A stretch of 64,000 bases of DNA from the NCBI RefSeq assembly GCF_014490035.1, contig NZ_CP061008.1, positions 2,170,001 to 2,234,000 on the forward strand, given 5' to 3'. This DNA is from Achromobacter xylosoxidans. Its GTDB lineage: Bacteria; Pseudomonadota; Gammaproteobacteria; Burkholderiales; Burkholderiaceae_B. This document shows positions 7,603 through 17,386 of this stretch, in pieces. A model generated the notes under the pieces. That model was not told the origin of the DNA and ran no database searches. It saw only the letters and a list, made by a program, of their open reading frames with translations. The stretch's first letter is position 1. Every line of letters begins with the position of its first letter. A program made the translations under genes and the position numbers.

Positions 7603-8894
7603 GGGGATTCCTTGGTGCTTGCGGTGGCCGGGGGCTGCATCAACGGGGCGCTGTCGATCACGCCGCCGGGCAGGATGGCGGGAAACTGCGACTGCGCCCA
7701 GCGCACGATGGAAATCGACGGGCTGTTCAGCAGGATGCGGGCCGCCGGCGCGCGCCACAGCAGCTGGTCGACCACGTCGTTGGGCCGGTAGGCGGTGTCG
7801 GCGATGCCGTCGCCGTCCAGGTCGAAGGCGGTGTTGTCGCTCCAGTAATTGCCGCGTCCGTCCACCGACCAGTCCAGCGTCCGGGTGCCCACGTACTTCA
7901 CCTGATTGCGGTTGTTGATGAAGGCGTTGCCCGAGATCCGGTTGCCTTCGGACCCGGCGGTGAAATGCACGCCGATGTCGCAGTTGGAGAAACGGTTGTC
8001 CAGGAAGGTATTGCGGTTGGCGTTGTAGATGAACACGCATTTCCCGGCGCGGTCCACCGTGTTGTTGGCGATGGTGGAATGGTTGGCGTAGTTCAGCATC
8101 AGGCCCTGCTCATGGCTGTCCAGCGCGACGTTGTCGCGCACCACCAGCCGGTGCGAATACATGATGGCGTAGGCGATGTCGGTGCCGGTCGAAACGTTGC
8201 CGCTGATCTCGCTGTCGTTGGTGTACATGTAGTGCACCGCATAGCGCAGGTCGTGGAAGCGGTTGCCGCTGAACGTGTTGAGCTTGCTGGTGTTGACGAA
8301 GATGCCGTCGCGGCCGGCGGATATGTCGTTGTCCAGCACGCGTGTGCCGGGGGTGTTCCAAAGCGTCACGCCGTTGCCTCTCTCGGCCACGCGCAGCTCC
8401 TTGTTGCCCACGATGCGGTTGCCGCGGACGGTGGCGTCGGCCGGCCCCCAGACGTGCACGCCCACGAGGTTGTCCAGGACGTCGTTGCGCTCCACCAGTG
8501 CGCGGTGCGCCTCGCGGTCCAGGAAGATGCCGGCGTCCATGTCGGACAGGCTCAGGCCGGAACGCGTGACAGTCAGGTTGCGCAGCGACACGTCCGCGGC
8601 CGTGACCCAGACGGTGCGCCCCTGGCGCGTGCCGGCGATGATGGCGGAGCGGTCGGGCGGACCCTCCAGCGTCAGCGGCTTGTCGATGACGATGCCGCCG
8701 GCGTAGGAGCCGGGCGCCAGCCGCAGCAGGTCGCCGGCCGCGGCGGAAGCGATCGCCGCCGCCAGGTCGGCGCCCGCGGCGATCTCCAGGGTCGCCGCGG
8801 GCGCCGCGCCCGGCAGCGCCAGCCCGGCGGCCGCCAGCAGCGCGGCGCCGACGGCCTTGCTTGCGCTCATCCCAAGGATTGCGGCGAGCTTCAT
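7599..8894 (-). CDS. nosD: NosD, periplasmic copper-processing protein
   Basis: 431 residues from ATG 8894. A Sec signal (~1-34, ending APAA) precedes a right-handed parallel beta-helix built from repeated N-x-I-x-x-N rungs (for example VERNDVLDNLVGVHVWG, LDNDISAGRDGIFV, ISGNAFINNRNQ), the CASH/NosD fold. It is the periplasmic partner of NosF and NosY, handling maturation of the NosZ tetranuclear copper-sulfide centre. The start lies only 5 bp after the nosZ stop; the 3' end overlaps nosF by 4 nt. Confidence 0.93.
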   Translation of the reverse strand: MKLAAILGMSASKAVGAALLAAAGLALPGAAPAATLEIAAGADLAAAIASAAAGDLLRLAPGSYAGGIVIDKPLTLEGPPDRSAIIAGTRQGRTVWVTAADVSLRNLTVTRSGLSLSDMDAGIFLDREAHRALVERNDVLDNLVGVHVWGPADATVRGNRIVGNKELRVAERGNGVTLWNTPGTRVLDNDISAGRDGIFVNTSKLNTFSGNRFHDLRYAVHYMYTNDSEISGNVSTGTDIAYAIMYSHRLVVRDNVALDSHEQGLMLNYANHSTIANNTVDRAGKCVFIYNANRNTFLDNRFSNCDIGVHFTAGSEGNRISGNAFINNRNQVKYVGTRTLDWSVDGRGNYWSDNTAFDLDGDGIADTAYRPNDVVDQLLWRAPAARILLNSPSISIVRWAQSQFPAILPGGVIDSAPLMQPPATASTKESP

Positions 8895-8899
8895 AAGCG

Positions 8900-10816
8900 C
8901 TACGCGGTCTTCTTGGGATGGACGACCATCTGGCCGGACATCTCCATGTGCAGCGCGTGGCAGAACCACTGGCAGTAGTACCAGTACACGCCCGGCCGGT
9001 CCGCCGTGAAGGTGACCGAGGAGGTGGCCTGCGGCCCGATCTCCATGGCGATGCCGTGGCCTTCGAGCGTGAAGCCGTGCGTCAGGTCTTCGATCACTTC
9101 CATGTTCGTGACAACCACCGTGACCTCGTCGCCCTGGTTGACCTCGAACTTCTTGAGGCTGAACATGGGCGCGACCGCCATCATGTACACGCGCACCTTG
9201 TTGCCGTCGCGCACGACCTTGGCCGCGTCGTCCAGCGAAACGCCGTCCTTCTTGGCCATCTGGCGGGCGTCTTCCCACATCGGGTCGTCGCGCTTCCAGA
9301 CGCTCACGGGATGGACCTTGGAGCGGTGCACCAGGCACATGTCGTGCGGCTCGGCGAAGCTGGGGCCGTCATGCACCAGCTTCATCTCGTCGCCGGAGAT
9401 GTCGATCAACTGGTCGTTCTCGGGCTTGAGCGGGCCGACGTTCAGGAAACGATCCTTCGAGAACTTGTTCAGCGATACCAGCCATTTGCCGTCGGCTTCG
9501 CGGGTCTCGCCCATGGTCGAGTGGTTGTGGCCGGGCTGGTAGTGCACGTCCAGCTTCTGGATGATGGGATCGACCTTTTCGCCCTTGTAGGCGCGCTTGG
9601 CCTTATCGATGTTCCACTTGACCATCTGGCTGTCGATGAACAGCGTGGTGTAGGCGTTGCCGCGGCCGTCGAACGCCGTGTGCAGCGGTCCCAGGCCCAG
9701 CTGGGGTTCGGCCACCACGCAGTCGCGCGGCTTGATCTTGTCGTCGAACAGATCGTCCAGCGTGCGCACGTCCAGCACCGTGACGGTGGGTGACAGTTTG
9801 CCGTTGAGCACCAGGTGAATGCCGTCGGGCGCGGCGTTGCAGCCGTGCGGCGAGTTCGGCACCGGGATGTAGCGGGTGTACTTGGAACCATGGCGTCCGT
9901 CGACCACAGGCACGCCGCCCATCATCTTGAAGTCGCCATTCTTGACGGCTTCCTCGATGCGCTTGATGTTGAACACCACGACCCAGTCCTGCTCGTTGGC
10001 CGAGGCTTCCTCCACGGTGACGCCTTTCTCCGAGTTGTAGCAGGTGGAGAACGAGTACTTGCCCTGGTAGTCGGCGTCGCCGTTGTCCAGGTTGCCGTCG
10101 ACCAGCACCTGCCAGGCGACCTTCATGGTGTCGCCGTCCAGGGCGGTGTAGATGGCGAAGAAGTTCTTCTTGGGATCGTCCGTCACCTTGCCGTCGTTGG
10201 GCAGCGGGATGATGTGCTCGCCATTGGCGAAGACGTAGCCCGTGCGCGGGTAGCGCTGCGGCCGCAGGCCGTGCACGCCGGAGACGTTGGGCAGTTCGGT
10301 GATCTTGTCGGTCTTCATCACATCCAGGCGGATGCGGGCGACGCGGTTGTTGGCCTTGTCGTTGATGTACAGGTAGCGGCCATCGTAGGTGCGGTCGGTG
10401 AAGGACAGATGGGGGTGATGCGCGTCGCCGTTGATGAAGACGCCGCCCTTGTCCTTCAGGTACTCGCGGGTTTCGGGCGTGAGGCCCTCGGTCAGGATCT
10501 TGCGGCTTTCGTTGGTGCGGCCCCAGCCGGTGGCGCTGCAATGGTTGAAGACGGGGATGCGCACCAGTTCGCGCATGGAGGGCAGCCCCAGCACGCGCAC
10601 CTCGCCCGACTGGCCGCTGGAGTTGAAGGCATAGTATTCGTCCAGCTCCCCGGGCGCGACGTGGCCCAGCACGCCATTGGCGCCGCCCTTCGCATCCTTG
10701 CCGTGGGCGGTGGTGATCTGTGCGCCCGCCACCAGGCCGGCGGCGCCCGTGATGGCTGCGGTGCCGAGGAAGCTGCGGCGGGTGAGGCCGGCCTTGTCGG
10801 GATTCTTGTCTGACAT
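8900..10816 (-). CDS. nosZ: Nitrous oxide reductase NosZ (clade I, Tat-exported)
   Basis: 638 residues, full length. The twin-arginine signal [17 protein letters not shown] (~11-27) marks the clade I enzyme exported folded by Tat. A seven-bladed propeller holding the CuZ His ligands (for example [42 protein letters not shown]) is followed by a cupredoxin CuA domain with C615-x3-C619, H623 and M626 in [13 protein letters not shown]. All expected CuA ligands are present, so it should be active. Reaction: N2O + 2 H+ + 2 e- to N2 + H2O in the periplasm. Second gene of the operon, 54 bp after nosR. Confidence 0.97.
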   Translation of the reverse strand: MSDKNPDKAGLTRRSFLGTAAITGAAGLVAGAQITTAHGKDAKGGANGVLGHVAPGELDEYYAFNSSGQSGEVRVLGLPSMRELVRIPVFNHCSATGWGRTNESRKILTEGLTPETREYLKDKGGVFINGDAHHPHLSFTDRTYDGRYLYINDKANNRVARIRLDVMKTDKITELPNVSGVHGLRPQRYPRTGYVFANGEHIIPLPNDGKVTDDPKKNFFAIYTALDGDTMKVAWQVLVDGNLDNGDADYQGKYSFSTCYNSEKGVTVEEASANEQDWVVVFNIKRIEEAVKNGDFKMMGGVPVVDGRHGSKYTRYIPVPNSPHGCNAAPDGIHLVLNGKLSPTVTVLDVRTLDDLFDDKIKPRDCVVAEPQLGLGPLHTAFDGRGNAYTTLFIDSQMVKWNIDKAKRAYKGEKVDPIIQKLDVHYQPGHNHSTMGETREADGKWLVSLNKFSKDRFLNVGPLKPENDQLIDISGDEMKLVHDGPSFAEPHDMCLVHRSKVHPVSVWKRDDPMWEDARQMAKKDGVSLDDAAKVVRDGNKVRVYMMAVAPMFSLKKFEVNQGDEVTVVVTNMEVIEDLTHGFTLEGHGIAMEIGPQATSSVTFTADRPGVYWYYCQWFCHALHMEMSGQMVVHPKKTA

Positions 10817-10870
10817 GGATAACTCCTTGGTAGGAACGGCGCCCCGGGCGCCGCGGTGCGGAAAGCGGGA

Positions 10871-13132
10871 TCAGGCGCCAGGTTCGCTATTCGGATTCGG
10901 CGCGCGGTGCATGACAATGACCTGCTCGGCGGGTTCGGCCGCGGGCGTGCGGCGGCGCTCCCGCTTGGCCTTCTTCTGGATCAGGTGCGGACATTTCTGC
11001 TCGTGGTGGTAGAGCATCTGGCAGTGCAGGCACTGGATGCACTCGTTCGGATTGATCTCGCCGGTGGGGTCGATCGCCTGCACCGGACATTCAAGGTTGC
11101 AGCGTTGACAGGGATTGCCGCAGTCGCGGTAGCGGCGCAGCCAGTTGAAGATGCGCAACCGCGCAGGGATCGCCAGCGCGGCCCCCAGCGGACAGAGATA
11201 GCGGCAGAAGAAGCGCTCCACGAACAGGCCGGCCGCCAGCAGCGCCACGGCGAACGCGACGAAGGGCCAGTAGCGCATGAAGCGCAGGATGATCGCGGTC
11301 TTGAAGGGTTCGACCTCGGACAGCTGCTCGGCCAGCGCCAGGTCGTACAGCGAAAATCCGAATAGCAGCAGGAAGATCACGTACTTCAGGGTCGACAGGC
11401 GCTGGTTCACGCCATGGCTGATCTTGAGCTGGCGCACACCCAGGCGGCGGGCGATGCGGTTGCTGAGTTCCTGCAGCGCGCCGAAGGGGCATAGCCAGCC
11501 GCAGAAGGCGCCCCGGTTCCAGAACACCATGGAGATGGCCGTGGCGCACCACAGGATGAACACCAGCGGGTCCATCAGGAAGTACTCCCAGCGGAAGTCG
11601 CTGCGCATTGCCGAAAAGAAGGTCAGCACGTTGACCACGGAAAGCTGGGCCTGGCCGTACCAGCCGATCCAGAACAGCGCGAACGCCAGGAACGCCAACC
11701 GCAGGCGGTCATGCAGCAGCGGACGGCTGGCAAGCTGGTCCTGGAAGAAGAAGACGCCCACCAGCACCAGCAGCGCCACCGTCAGCACCGTGACCTGGCC
11801 GGCCTTGCCGCGCCAGATCTGTTTCCATAGCGCGGGCGCGGCGTCTTCTTCCTGAGCGGCCTGGGCTGGGACGGCTTGAGCGGCAGGCGGCGAGGGCGCG
11901 GCGGATGCCTGCGCGCCTGCCACCGGCCGGGTATAGGCCGCCGGCAGTTCATAGCTCAGATCGAAGGTCACGAAGGCCTTGTCGCTGACGCTGAGCACGC
12001 GCTGTACCATCAGCTGCAGGCGCCAGGGCGCGACCGGATCCAGCGTGGCGTCCTCGGGCACGACGAACAGGGCTACCTCGCGGAACGCGGGCGCGCCCTG
12101 CGCGGCCACGTCGGCCAGGCGCTGGTGGTTGCGGTCGCGGAAGCGGAAGCTGCTTTCGTCCTGGATGATCTCGATGCGGTCGAAGATGCCGCCGCGCACG
12201 TAGCCCGAACCCTTGAACGAGTAGGCGCCGTTGCCGGCCACCAGCACGGCCTGCTGGCCGGGCTTGAGCCTTTCCTTCAGGCGTTGCCATTCCGTGTCGC
12301 CCAGCAGGCTGCGGCCGATGGCGGGCACGCTGACCAGCGCGGCGTACAGGTCGATGAAGCCGTCTGCGTCGGCGCCGCCTTCCGTATTGGCCGCGGCGTC
12401 GTTCCTTCCCGATGCGCGGAATGCCTGGTTCACGTCCTCCGGGCTCAGTCGCAGGTTGCGCACCGCGCCTGCATCCAGCAGATCCTGCCAGGACTGGACG
12501 GCATCGCGGGTATCGTCCACGACGCGGGCGGCAACGGGCGCGGCCTGCGGCGCCGCTGCGGCGGTCTTGTCGATGCCGTGGGCACGGGCCACGGCGATGG
12601 CCGAGCGCGTGATGCTGTCGCCGATCACCATCAGGGTGACGGTCGCGCCGCTGATGATGTCCACCGGCGGCGGGGCGCCATGGCGGGGAGGGGAGTCGAC
12701 GAAGTTCAGCCCCACATAGCCGCTGATGAAATGGTCGACCTTGGATTGCGGAATGCCGATGAGCACGATGGGCTCGTGGTGTTCCACCAGCCGGGCGCCG
12801 ACGATGCGTCCATCGTTCGCCAGGCCGACCAGCACGTCGATGGGCTTGCTGGAGTAGCCGCGGGTGTTGACGACGTCGGAAGTCAGATAGACCACGCCCA
12901 ATTGGCGCGTGCCCGCATAGACCTTGGCAACCATGGGCTTGCCGGCGGGAGGATCGGCGCGGTCGGCGCCGGGGAAGATCTGTTCGATGGGGATGCCGCC
13001 CAGGAAGTCCGGCAGGCGTTGGGCCTGGGCGGCGCTGAAGACCTGCGCGCACAGCAGCAAGACTAGAAAGACTGCATGCACGAACCACTGGTACCGACTG
13101 AACCCGCGCCCCGCCGCTTTACTGCCTCGCAT
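10871..13132 (-). CDS. nosR: NosR, flavin and Fe-S membrane regulator/electron donor to NosZ
   Basis: 753 residues from ATG 13132, which gives a compact signal peptide. Alternative in-frame starts at 13168 and 13186 add 12 or 18 residues, and none has a strong ribosome site. Order: signal (~1-37), periplasmic FMN-binding domain with flavinylation motif SGATVT, then transmembrane helices carrying CGWLCPFGALQ and CRYLCPLGAA. The C-terminal ferredoxin-like part has CGNPCQRCNLECP and CIQCLHCQ-x8-C. Known role: passes quinol-derived electrons toward NosZ and is needed for nos expression. First gene of nosRZDFYLX; its FMN is presumably attached by NosX. Confidence 0.93.
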   Translation of the reverse strand: MRGSKAAGRGFSRYQWFVHAVFLVLLLCAQVFSAAQAQRLPDFLGGIPIEQIFPGADRADPPAGKPMVAKVYAGTRQLGVVYLTSDVVNTRGYSSKPIDVLVGLANDGRIVGARLVEHHEPIVLIGIPQSKVDHFISGYVGLNFVDSPPRHGAPPPVDIISGATVTLMVIGDSITRSAIAVARAHGIDKTAAAAPQAAPVAARVVDDTRDAVQSWQDLLDAGAVRNLRLSPEDVNQAFRASGRNDAAANTEGGADADGFIDLYAALVSVPAIGRSLLGDTEWQRLKERLKPGQQAVLVAGNGAYSFKGSGYVRGGIFDRIEIIQDESSFRFRDRNHQRLADVAAQGAPAFREVALFVVPEDATLDPVAPWRLQLMVQRVLSVSDKAFVTFDLSYELPAAYTRPVAGAQASAAPSPPAAQAVPAQAAQEEDAAPALWKQIWRGKAGQVTVLTVALLVLVGVFFFQDQLASRPLLHDRLRLAFLAFALFWIGWYGQAQLSVVNVLTFFSAMRSDFRWEYFLMDPLVFILWCATAISMVFWNRGAFCGWLCPFGALQELSNRIARRLGVRQLKISHGVNQRLSTLKYVIFLLLFGFSLYDLALAEQLSEVEPFKTAIILRFMRYWPFVAFAVALLAAGLFVERFFCRYLCPLGAALAIPARLRIFNWLRRYRDCGNPCQRCNLECPVQAIDPTGEINPNECIQCLHCQMLYHHEQKCPHLIQKKAKRERRRTPAAEPAEQVIVMHRAPNPNSEPGA

Positions 13133-13290
13133 TTTCGTACTCTGCTGATTGTGTTTGTTTGCAGGCATCCTAAGAATGCTCGGCATCGGTCGTATTGCGG
13201 TTTGTCAATCGGCGTTCGCGCGCGGACCGCTGGCGGGCAATACCCGCATGCGGCGTAGGGGATATCCCCGTTTTGGAGGGGTTGAACGAG

Positions 13291-13338
13291 GCGCTATTGA
13301 TGCCGGTCAATAGCGCGCTTTGCGCTGCGCCATAGACT
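13291..13338. promoter_or_regulatory. FNR/DNR-type box with azurin -10 element
   Basis: Perfect 10-bp arms GCGCTATTGA (13291-13300) and TCAATAGCGC (13307-13316) flank TGCCGG, containing TTGATGCCGGTCAA (13297-13310), one base off the FNR consensus TTGAT-N4-ATCAA. Its centre (13303.5) sits where a class II activator (-41.5) would put +1 near 13345, and TAGACT (13333-13338) falls at the expected -10 for azurin. The same box is ~117-171 bp upstream of the possible nosR starts on the other strand. Confidence 0.85.
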
Positions 13339-13414
13339 TGTGCGTGGCGGCAGCGACGCGAGGCATGTGCCTCACGCGTGTCGGAAGAGCCGCCAACGTT
13401 TACGGAGAATCTCC

Positions 13415-13864
13415 ATGCTGGCAAAAGCCACCCTCGCCATCGCTCTGTCCGCAGCCAGCCTGCCCGCGTTGGCCGCTCAGTGCGAAGCAACCATAGAAAG
13501 CAACGACGCCATGCAGTACAACCTGAAGGAAATGGTCGTCGACAAAAGCTGCAAGCAATTCACCGTTCACCTCAAGCACGTCGGCAAAATGCCCAAGGTC
13601 GCCATGGGCCACAATTGGGTGCTGACCAAGGAGGCCGACAAGACGGCCGTGGCCACCGACGGCATGAACGCCGGCCTGCCGCAGGACTACGTCAAGGCGG
13701 GCGACACCCGCGTCATCGCCCACACCAAGGTCATCGGCGGCGGCGAGTCGGATTCGGTTACGTTTGACGTCTCCAAGCTCACCCCGGGCGAGGCTTATGC
13801 CTACTTCTGCTCTTTCCCGGGTCACTGGGCCATGATGAAGGGCACGCTCAAGCTCAGCGACTGA
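13415..13864 (+). CDS. azu: Azurin, periplasmic blue copper protein
   Basis: 149 residues from ATG 13415 (GGAG 8 nt upstream). A 20-residue signal ([20 protein letters not shown]) leaves a 129-residue mature protein starting AQCEATIES. Type 1 copper ligands are visible: H46 in MGHNW, C112 in YFCSF, H117 in PGHWAM and M121. The Cys3-Cys26 disulfide pair is also present. It closely matches, from memory, Achromobacter denitrificans azurin. Role: electron carrier in the periplasm, known to reduce copper nitrite reductase in Achromobacter. Divergent from nosR, sharing the FNR-type box, so anaerobic induction is likely. Confidence 0.97.
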   Translation: MLAKATLAIALSAASLPALAAQCEATIESNDAMQYNLKEMVVDKSCKQFTVHLKHVGKMPKVAMGHNWVLTKEADKTAVATDGMNAGLPQDYVKAGDTRVIAHTKVIGGGESDSVTFDVSKLTPGEAYAYFCSFPGHWAMMKGTLKLSD

Positions 13865-13882
13865 TCGGCTGTCCCGGATGCG

Positions 13883-13909
13883 AAAACCGGCTGGGAGCCG
13901 GTTTTTTTT
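13883..13909 (+). terminator. Intrinsic terminator of azurin
   Basis: AAAACCGGCT (13883-13892), a GGG loop, AGCCGGTTTT (13896-13905), then further T residues to 13909. Confidence 0.92.
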
Positions 13910-14059
13910 CGTCCGCTCCGACTGCGGCGCCAGACCTCGGATGTCCTGGTTCTACAGGCCTAAACCGCCTGCGTCTCAGGCATAAGGACGGGGTTCGTCA
14001 CCGGCGTGTCACGGATTTTCCATGTACGATTACCGGTCGTGTAACTTCTGGAGCTCCTG

Positions 14060-15643
14060 ATGGAGTGGCTGCTGGACCCTACTGCGTGGGTCGGCTTGCT
14101 TACCCTGGTCATCCTTGAGATCGTCCTGGGGATCGATAACCTGATTTTCATCGCCATCCTGGCGGACAAGCTGCCCCCTGCGCAACGCGACCGCGCGCGC
14201 ATCATGGGCCTGAGCCTGGCGCTCATCATGCGTCTTGGCCTTTTGTCGGTCATGTCATGGCTGGTCACGCTGACCGCCCCTCTGTTTTCCATCGGCCCGC
14301 TGTCGTTCTCGGGCCGCGACCTGATCCTGATGATCGGCGGCCTGTTCCTGCTGTTCAAAGGCACCATGGAACTGCACGAGCGCCTGGAGGGTTCCCAGCA
14401 CGGCGGCTCATCGGGGCCGCGCGTGTACGCCAGCTTCTGGGTGATCGTCACGCAGATCGTGGTGCTGGACGCGGTGTTCTCGCTGGACTCGGTCATCACC
14501 GCCGTCGGCATGGTGGACCATCTGGCCATCATGATGATCGCCGTGGTCATCGCCATCGGCATCATGCTGCTGGCGTCCAAGCCGCTGACGCGCTTCGTCA
14601 ACGCCCACCCCACGGTGGTGGTGCTGTGCCTGGGCTTCCTGCTCATGATCGGCTTTTCGTTGCTGGCCGAAGCCTTCGGCTTCAAGGTGCCCAAGGGCTA
14701 CCTGTACGCGGCCATCGGCTTCTCGGTCGCCATCGAGGCGCTCAACCAGGTGGCGCGCCGCAACCTGCTCAAGCTGGATGCGCGCCGGCCGATGCGCGAG
14801 CGTACCGCTTCCGCCGTGCTGCGCATGTTGGGCAAGCGCCCGCCCGCCGACGAACCCGACCTGCCCAGCGCGAACGGTCCGGCCATCCCGGCTTTCGGGG
14901 TCGAGGAGCGCAATATGGTCAGCGGCGTGCTGACGCTGGCCGAGCGGTCGATCCGTTCGATCATGACGCCGCGCACGGATGTGTCGTGGATCAATATCGA
15001 CGACGACCCGGAAACCATCCGCCGCCAGCTGACCGAGGCGCCGCACAGCTTTTTCCCCGTTTGCCGGGGTTCCCTGGACGAGGTGCTGGGCATCGGCCGC
15101 GCCAAGGACCTGGTGGCCGACCTGATCACCGAGGGCAGGGTACGCCGCAACCGTCTGCGCGACCCCATCATCGTGCACGAGTCCATCGGCATCCTGCGCC
15201 TGATGGACACGCTCAAGCGTTCGCGCGGCCAACTGGTGCTGGTGGCCGACGAGTTCGGCGCCATCGAGGGCCTGGTGACGCCGATCGACGTCTTCGAGGC
15301 GATCGCCGGCGAGTTCCCCGACGAGGACGAACTGCCCGACATCGTCGCCGACGGCGAGAACACCTGGAAAATCGACGGCGCGGCCGACCTGCACCATGTC
15401 GAGCAAGTGCTGGAAACCGAGGGCCTGGTCGATGACGCCCAGGATTTTTCAACCCTGGCGGGGTACCTGCTGTCGCGCTTCGGGCACCTGCCCAAGCCGG
15501 GCGACGTCTGCGAGTACGAAATCCACCACGAGCATTTCCGCTTTGAAGTCCTGGAAATGGACGGCCGCCGCATCGCGCTGGTGCGCGTCGAAAAGCGGCC
15601 GCAGGAAATGCTTGCGGACGACGAATCCCTAGCCAACGACTAA
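14060..15643 (+). CDS. TerC-domain membrane protein with CBS pair and CorC/HlyC domain (YoaE-like)
   Basis: 527 residues. The N-terminal TerC-like domain (~1-235) has several transmembrane helices and the acidic membrane motif [21 protein letters not shown], mirrored by [17 protein letters not shown]. Then come two CBS motifs (~300-420: [13 protein letters not shown] and [24 protein letters not shown]) and a CorC_HlyC domain (~430-520: [19 protein letters not shown]). The family is placed in cation or metal efflux, manganese in some TerC members, but the substrate here is unknown. Ribosome site GGAG precedes the ATG. Only 18 bp separate it from uppP, so the two may be co-transcribed. I saw no convincing yybP-ykoY riboswitch upstream. 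Confidence 0.88.
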   Translation: MEWLLDPTAWVGLLTLVILEIVLGIDNLIFIAILADKLPPAQRDRARIMGLSLALIMRLGLLSVMSWLVTLTAPLFSIGPLSFSGRDLILMIGGLFLLFKGTMELHERLEGSQHGGSSGPRVYASFWVIVTQIVVLDAVFSLDSVITAVGMVDHLAIMMIAVVIAIGIMLLASKPLTRFVNAHPTVVVLCLGFLLMIGFSLLAEAFGFKVPKGYLYAAIGFSVAIEALNQVARRNLLKLDARRPMRERTASAVLRMLGKRPPADEPDLPSANGPAIPAFGVEERNMVSGVLTLAERSIRSIMTPRTDVSWINIDDDPETIRRQLTEAPHSFFPVCRGSLDEVLGIGRAKDLVADLITEGRVRRNRLRDPIIVHESIGILRLMDTLKRSRGQLVLVADEFGAIEGLVTPIDVFEAIAGEFPDEDELPDIVADGENTWKIDGAADLHHVEQVLETEGLVDDAQDFSTLAGYLLSRFGHLPKPGDVCEYEIHHEHFRFEVLEMDGRRIALVRVEKRPQEMLADDESLAND

Positions 15644-15661
15644 CTGGACCGACCTGCCATC

Positions 15662-16525
15662 GTGACCGAAAACACCCTATACCTGATCAAAGCTTTCGTC
15701 CTGGGCATCATCGAGGGCCTGACGGAATTCATTCCCGTGTCCAGCACCGGCCACCTCATCCTGGTGGGCGACTGGATCAATTTCGAATCCAGCCAGGGCA
15801 AGGTGTTCGAGGTGGTGATCCAGCTGGGTTCCATCCTGGCGGTGATGTGGGTGTTCCGCGCCCGCCTCCTGACGCTGATCCGCGGCACCCTGACCGGCGT
15901 GCCCAGCGAGGTGGCCTTCACCCGCAACCTGATCATCGCCTTCCTGCCGGCCGCCGTCATCGGGGCGATCTTCATCAAGGCCATCAAGAGCGTCTTCTAC
16001 CACCCGGCCGTGGTGGTCGTGACCCTGGTGCTGGGCGGCCTGATCATGCTGTACGTGGAGCGCAAGACGCACCATACGCCGGGCGACATGCCGGGCGCGG
16101 CCGACGATACCGCCTCGGATGAGCGCGCCACGGCCCGCACGCTGGAGCAGATCTCCTGGAAGCAGGCGCTGGGCGTGGGCGTGGCGCAATGCCTGGCGAT
16201 GATTCCGGGCACCTCGCGTTCGGGCGCCACCATCATCGGCGGCATGATCGCCGGGATCCAGCGCAAGACGGCCACCGAGTTCTCGTTCTTCCTGGCGATG
16301 CCCACGATGTTGGGCGCGGCGGTCTACGACATGTACAAGAACATGGATCTGCTCACGCAGCACGATCTGGCGGGCATTGCCGTGGGCTTCGTGGCCGCGT
16401 TCCTGAGCGCGATGGTGGTGGTGCGCGCCGTGCTGCGCTTCGTCGCCAACCATACCTATCGCGTGTTCGCCTGGTACCGGATCATCTTCGGCGGCGTCGT
16501 CGCAGCCTGGATCTTCACGCGCTGA
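15662..16525 (+). CDS. uppP: Undecaprenyl-diphosphatase UppP (BacA)
   Basis: 287 residues starting at GTG 15662. The two BacA active-site regions are present: GIIEGLTEFIPVSSTGHLIL (~15-34) and IPGTSRSGATIIGGMIAG (~180-197). Around eight hydrophobic segments make it an integral inner-membrane protein. Reaction: dephosphorylation of undecaprenyl diphosphate to recycle the lipid carrier for peptidoglycan and other envelope polymers; loss raises bacitracin sensitivity. Likely in an operon with the TerC gene upstream; followed by a hairpin terminator. Confidence 0.96.
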   Translation: MTENTLYLIKAFVLGIIEGLTEFIPVSSTGHLILVGDWINFESSQGKVFEVVIQLGSILAVMWVFRARLLTLIRGTLTGVPSEVAFTRNLIIAFLPAAVIGAIFIKAIKSVFYHPAVVVVTLVLGGLIMLYVERKTHHTPGDMPGAADDTASDERATARTLEQISWKQALGVGVAQCLAMIPGTSRSGATIIGGMIAGIQRKTATEFSFFLAMPTMLGAAVYDMYKNMDLLTQHDLAGIAVGFVAAFLSAMVVVRAVLRFVANHTYRVFAWYRIIFGGVVAAWIFTR

Positions 16526-16561
16526 TGGCACGGCCGGCATGGCGCCGGCTGCAGCAACGAC

Positions 16562-16590
16562 AAGGGCCGCTTGCGCGGCCCTTGCTGTTT
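16562..16590 (+). terminator. Hairpin terminator after uppP
   Basis: AAGGGCCGC (16562-16570), TTGC loop, GCGGCCCTT (16575-16583), followed by a short T-rich stretch. It lies between convergent uppP and lpxH. Confidence 0.7.
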
Positions 16591-16612
16591 TCCGTGGCGG
16601 CGCGCCCGAGGG

Positions 16613-17386
16613 CTACGCTTCCGTTTCCAGGTCGTAGAACTGCAGGCCGTCCTGGTCGATGACCAGCCAGCCGCCGCGGGCGGGCGAGACATGGTCGCAG
16701 TCCCAGTCGGGCAGGACCCAGCGCTCGCGCTTCTTGCCGTCGACTTCCAGCACGTGGCGGGCGGGGCGATGGGTATGGCCATGCACCAGCACGCGCACGC
16801 CGGTTTCGCGGAAGACGGATTCAATGGCGGCGGCGTTGACGTCCATGATCTCCATGGACTTCATCTGGTTGGCAGCCTGGCTTTCGCCGCGGGCCTGCTG
16901 CGCCATCGCCAGGCGTTCGGGGATCGTCTTGGCCAGGAATTCGGCCTGCCAGCGCGGATCGCGGACCATCTTGCGGAACTGCTGGTAGGCGGCATCGTCC
17001 GTACAGAACTCGTCGCCATGGGTCAGCAGGATTTGCCCATAGTCCGTTTCCAGCAGCGCCGGTTCGGGCAGCAGCTTGGCGCCCAGGGCCTGGGCCAGTT
17101 CTTCCCCGATGAGGAAGTCACGGTTGCCGCGGCCCAGCCAGACCGGAATCCGGCTGGCGGTGTCGCGCAGCGCCGTCAGCGCCGTGGCCAGCCACGGCGG
17201 CGCGGCGCGGATCACATCGTCGCCGATCCAGGCATCGAAGATGTCGCCCGGCAGCAGCAGGGCGCCGGCTTCCTCCCGCGCGGCCTCCAGGAAGGCCAGG
17301 AAGGCCTCCGAGGTGGCCGGCGTGGCCGGTCCCAGATGCAGGTCGGACGCCAGCCAGATGGGGCCGGACAGCGTGATCTTATTCAA
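16613..17386 (-). CDS. lpxH: UDP-2,3-diacylglucosamine diphosphatase LpxH
   Basis: 257 residues of the metallophosphoesterase fold. Metal-binding blocks in order are ASDLHLGP (~13-20), [34 protein letters not shown] and [10 protein letters not shown]; all Asp, Asn and His ligands are present. Reaction: hydrolysis of UDP-2,3-diacylglucosamine to lipid X (2,3-diacylglucosamine 1-phosphate) in the lipid A pathway, at the inner face of the inner membrane. Its start overlaps the end of the cyclophilin gene by 8 nt, making a TPR-cyclophilin-lpxH operon. Confidence 0.95.
   Translation of the reverse strand: MNKITLSGPIWLASDLHLGPATPATSEAFLAFLEAAREEAGALLLPGDIFDAWIGDDVIRAAPPWLATALTALRDTASRIPVWLGRGNRDFLIGEELAQALGAKLLPEPALLETDYGQILLTHGDEFCTDDAAYQQFRKMVRDPRWQAEFLAKTIPERLAMAQQARGESQAANQMKSMEIMDVNAAAIESVFRETGVRVLVHGHTHRPARHVLEVDGKKRERWVLPDWDCDHVSPARGGWLVIDQDGLQFYDLETEA

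Noticed and set aside
7965..8978. A 337-codon plus-strand open frame opposite nosD
   Set aside because: Val/His/Gly-rich shadow of the nosD beta-helix repeats.
13910..14059. Possible manganese (yybP-ykoY) riboswitch before the TerC gene
   Set aside because: TerC-family genes often carry one, but I could not find its conserved loops in the 150 bp upstream.
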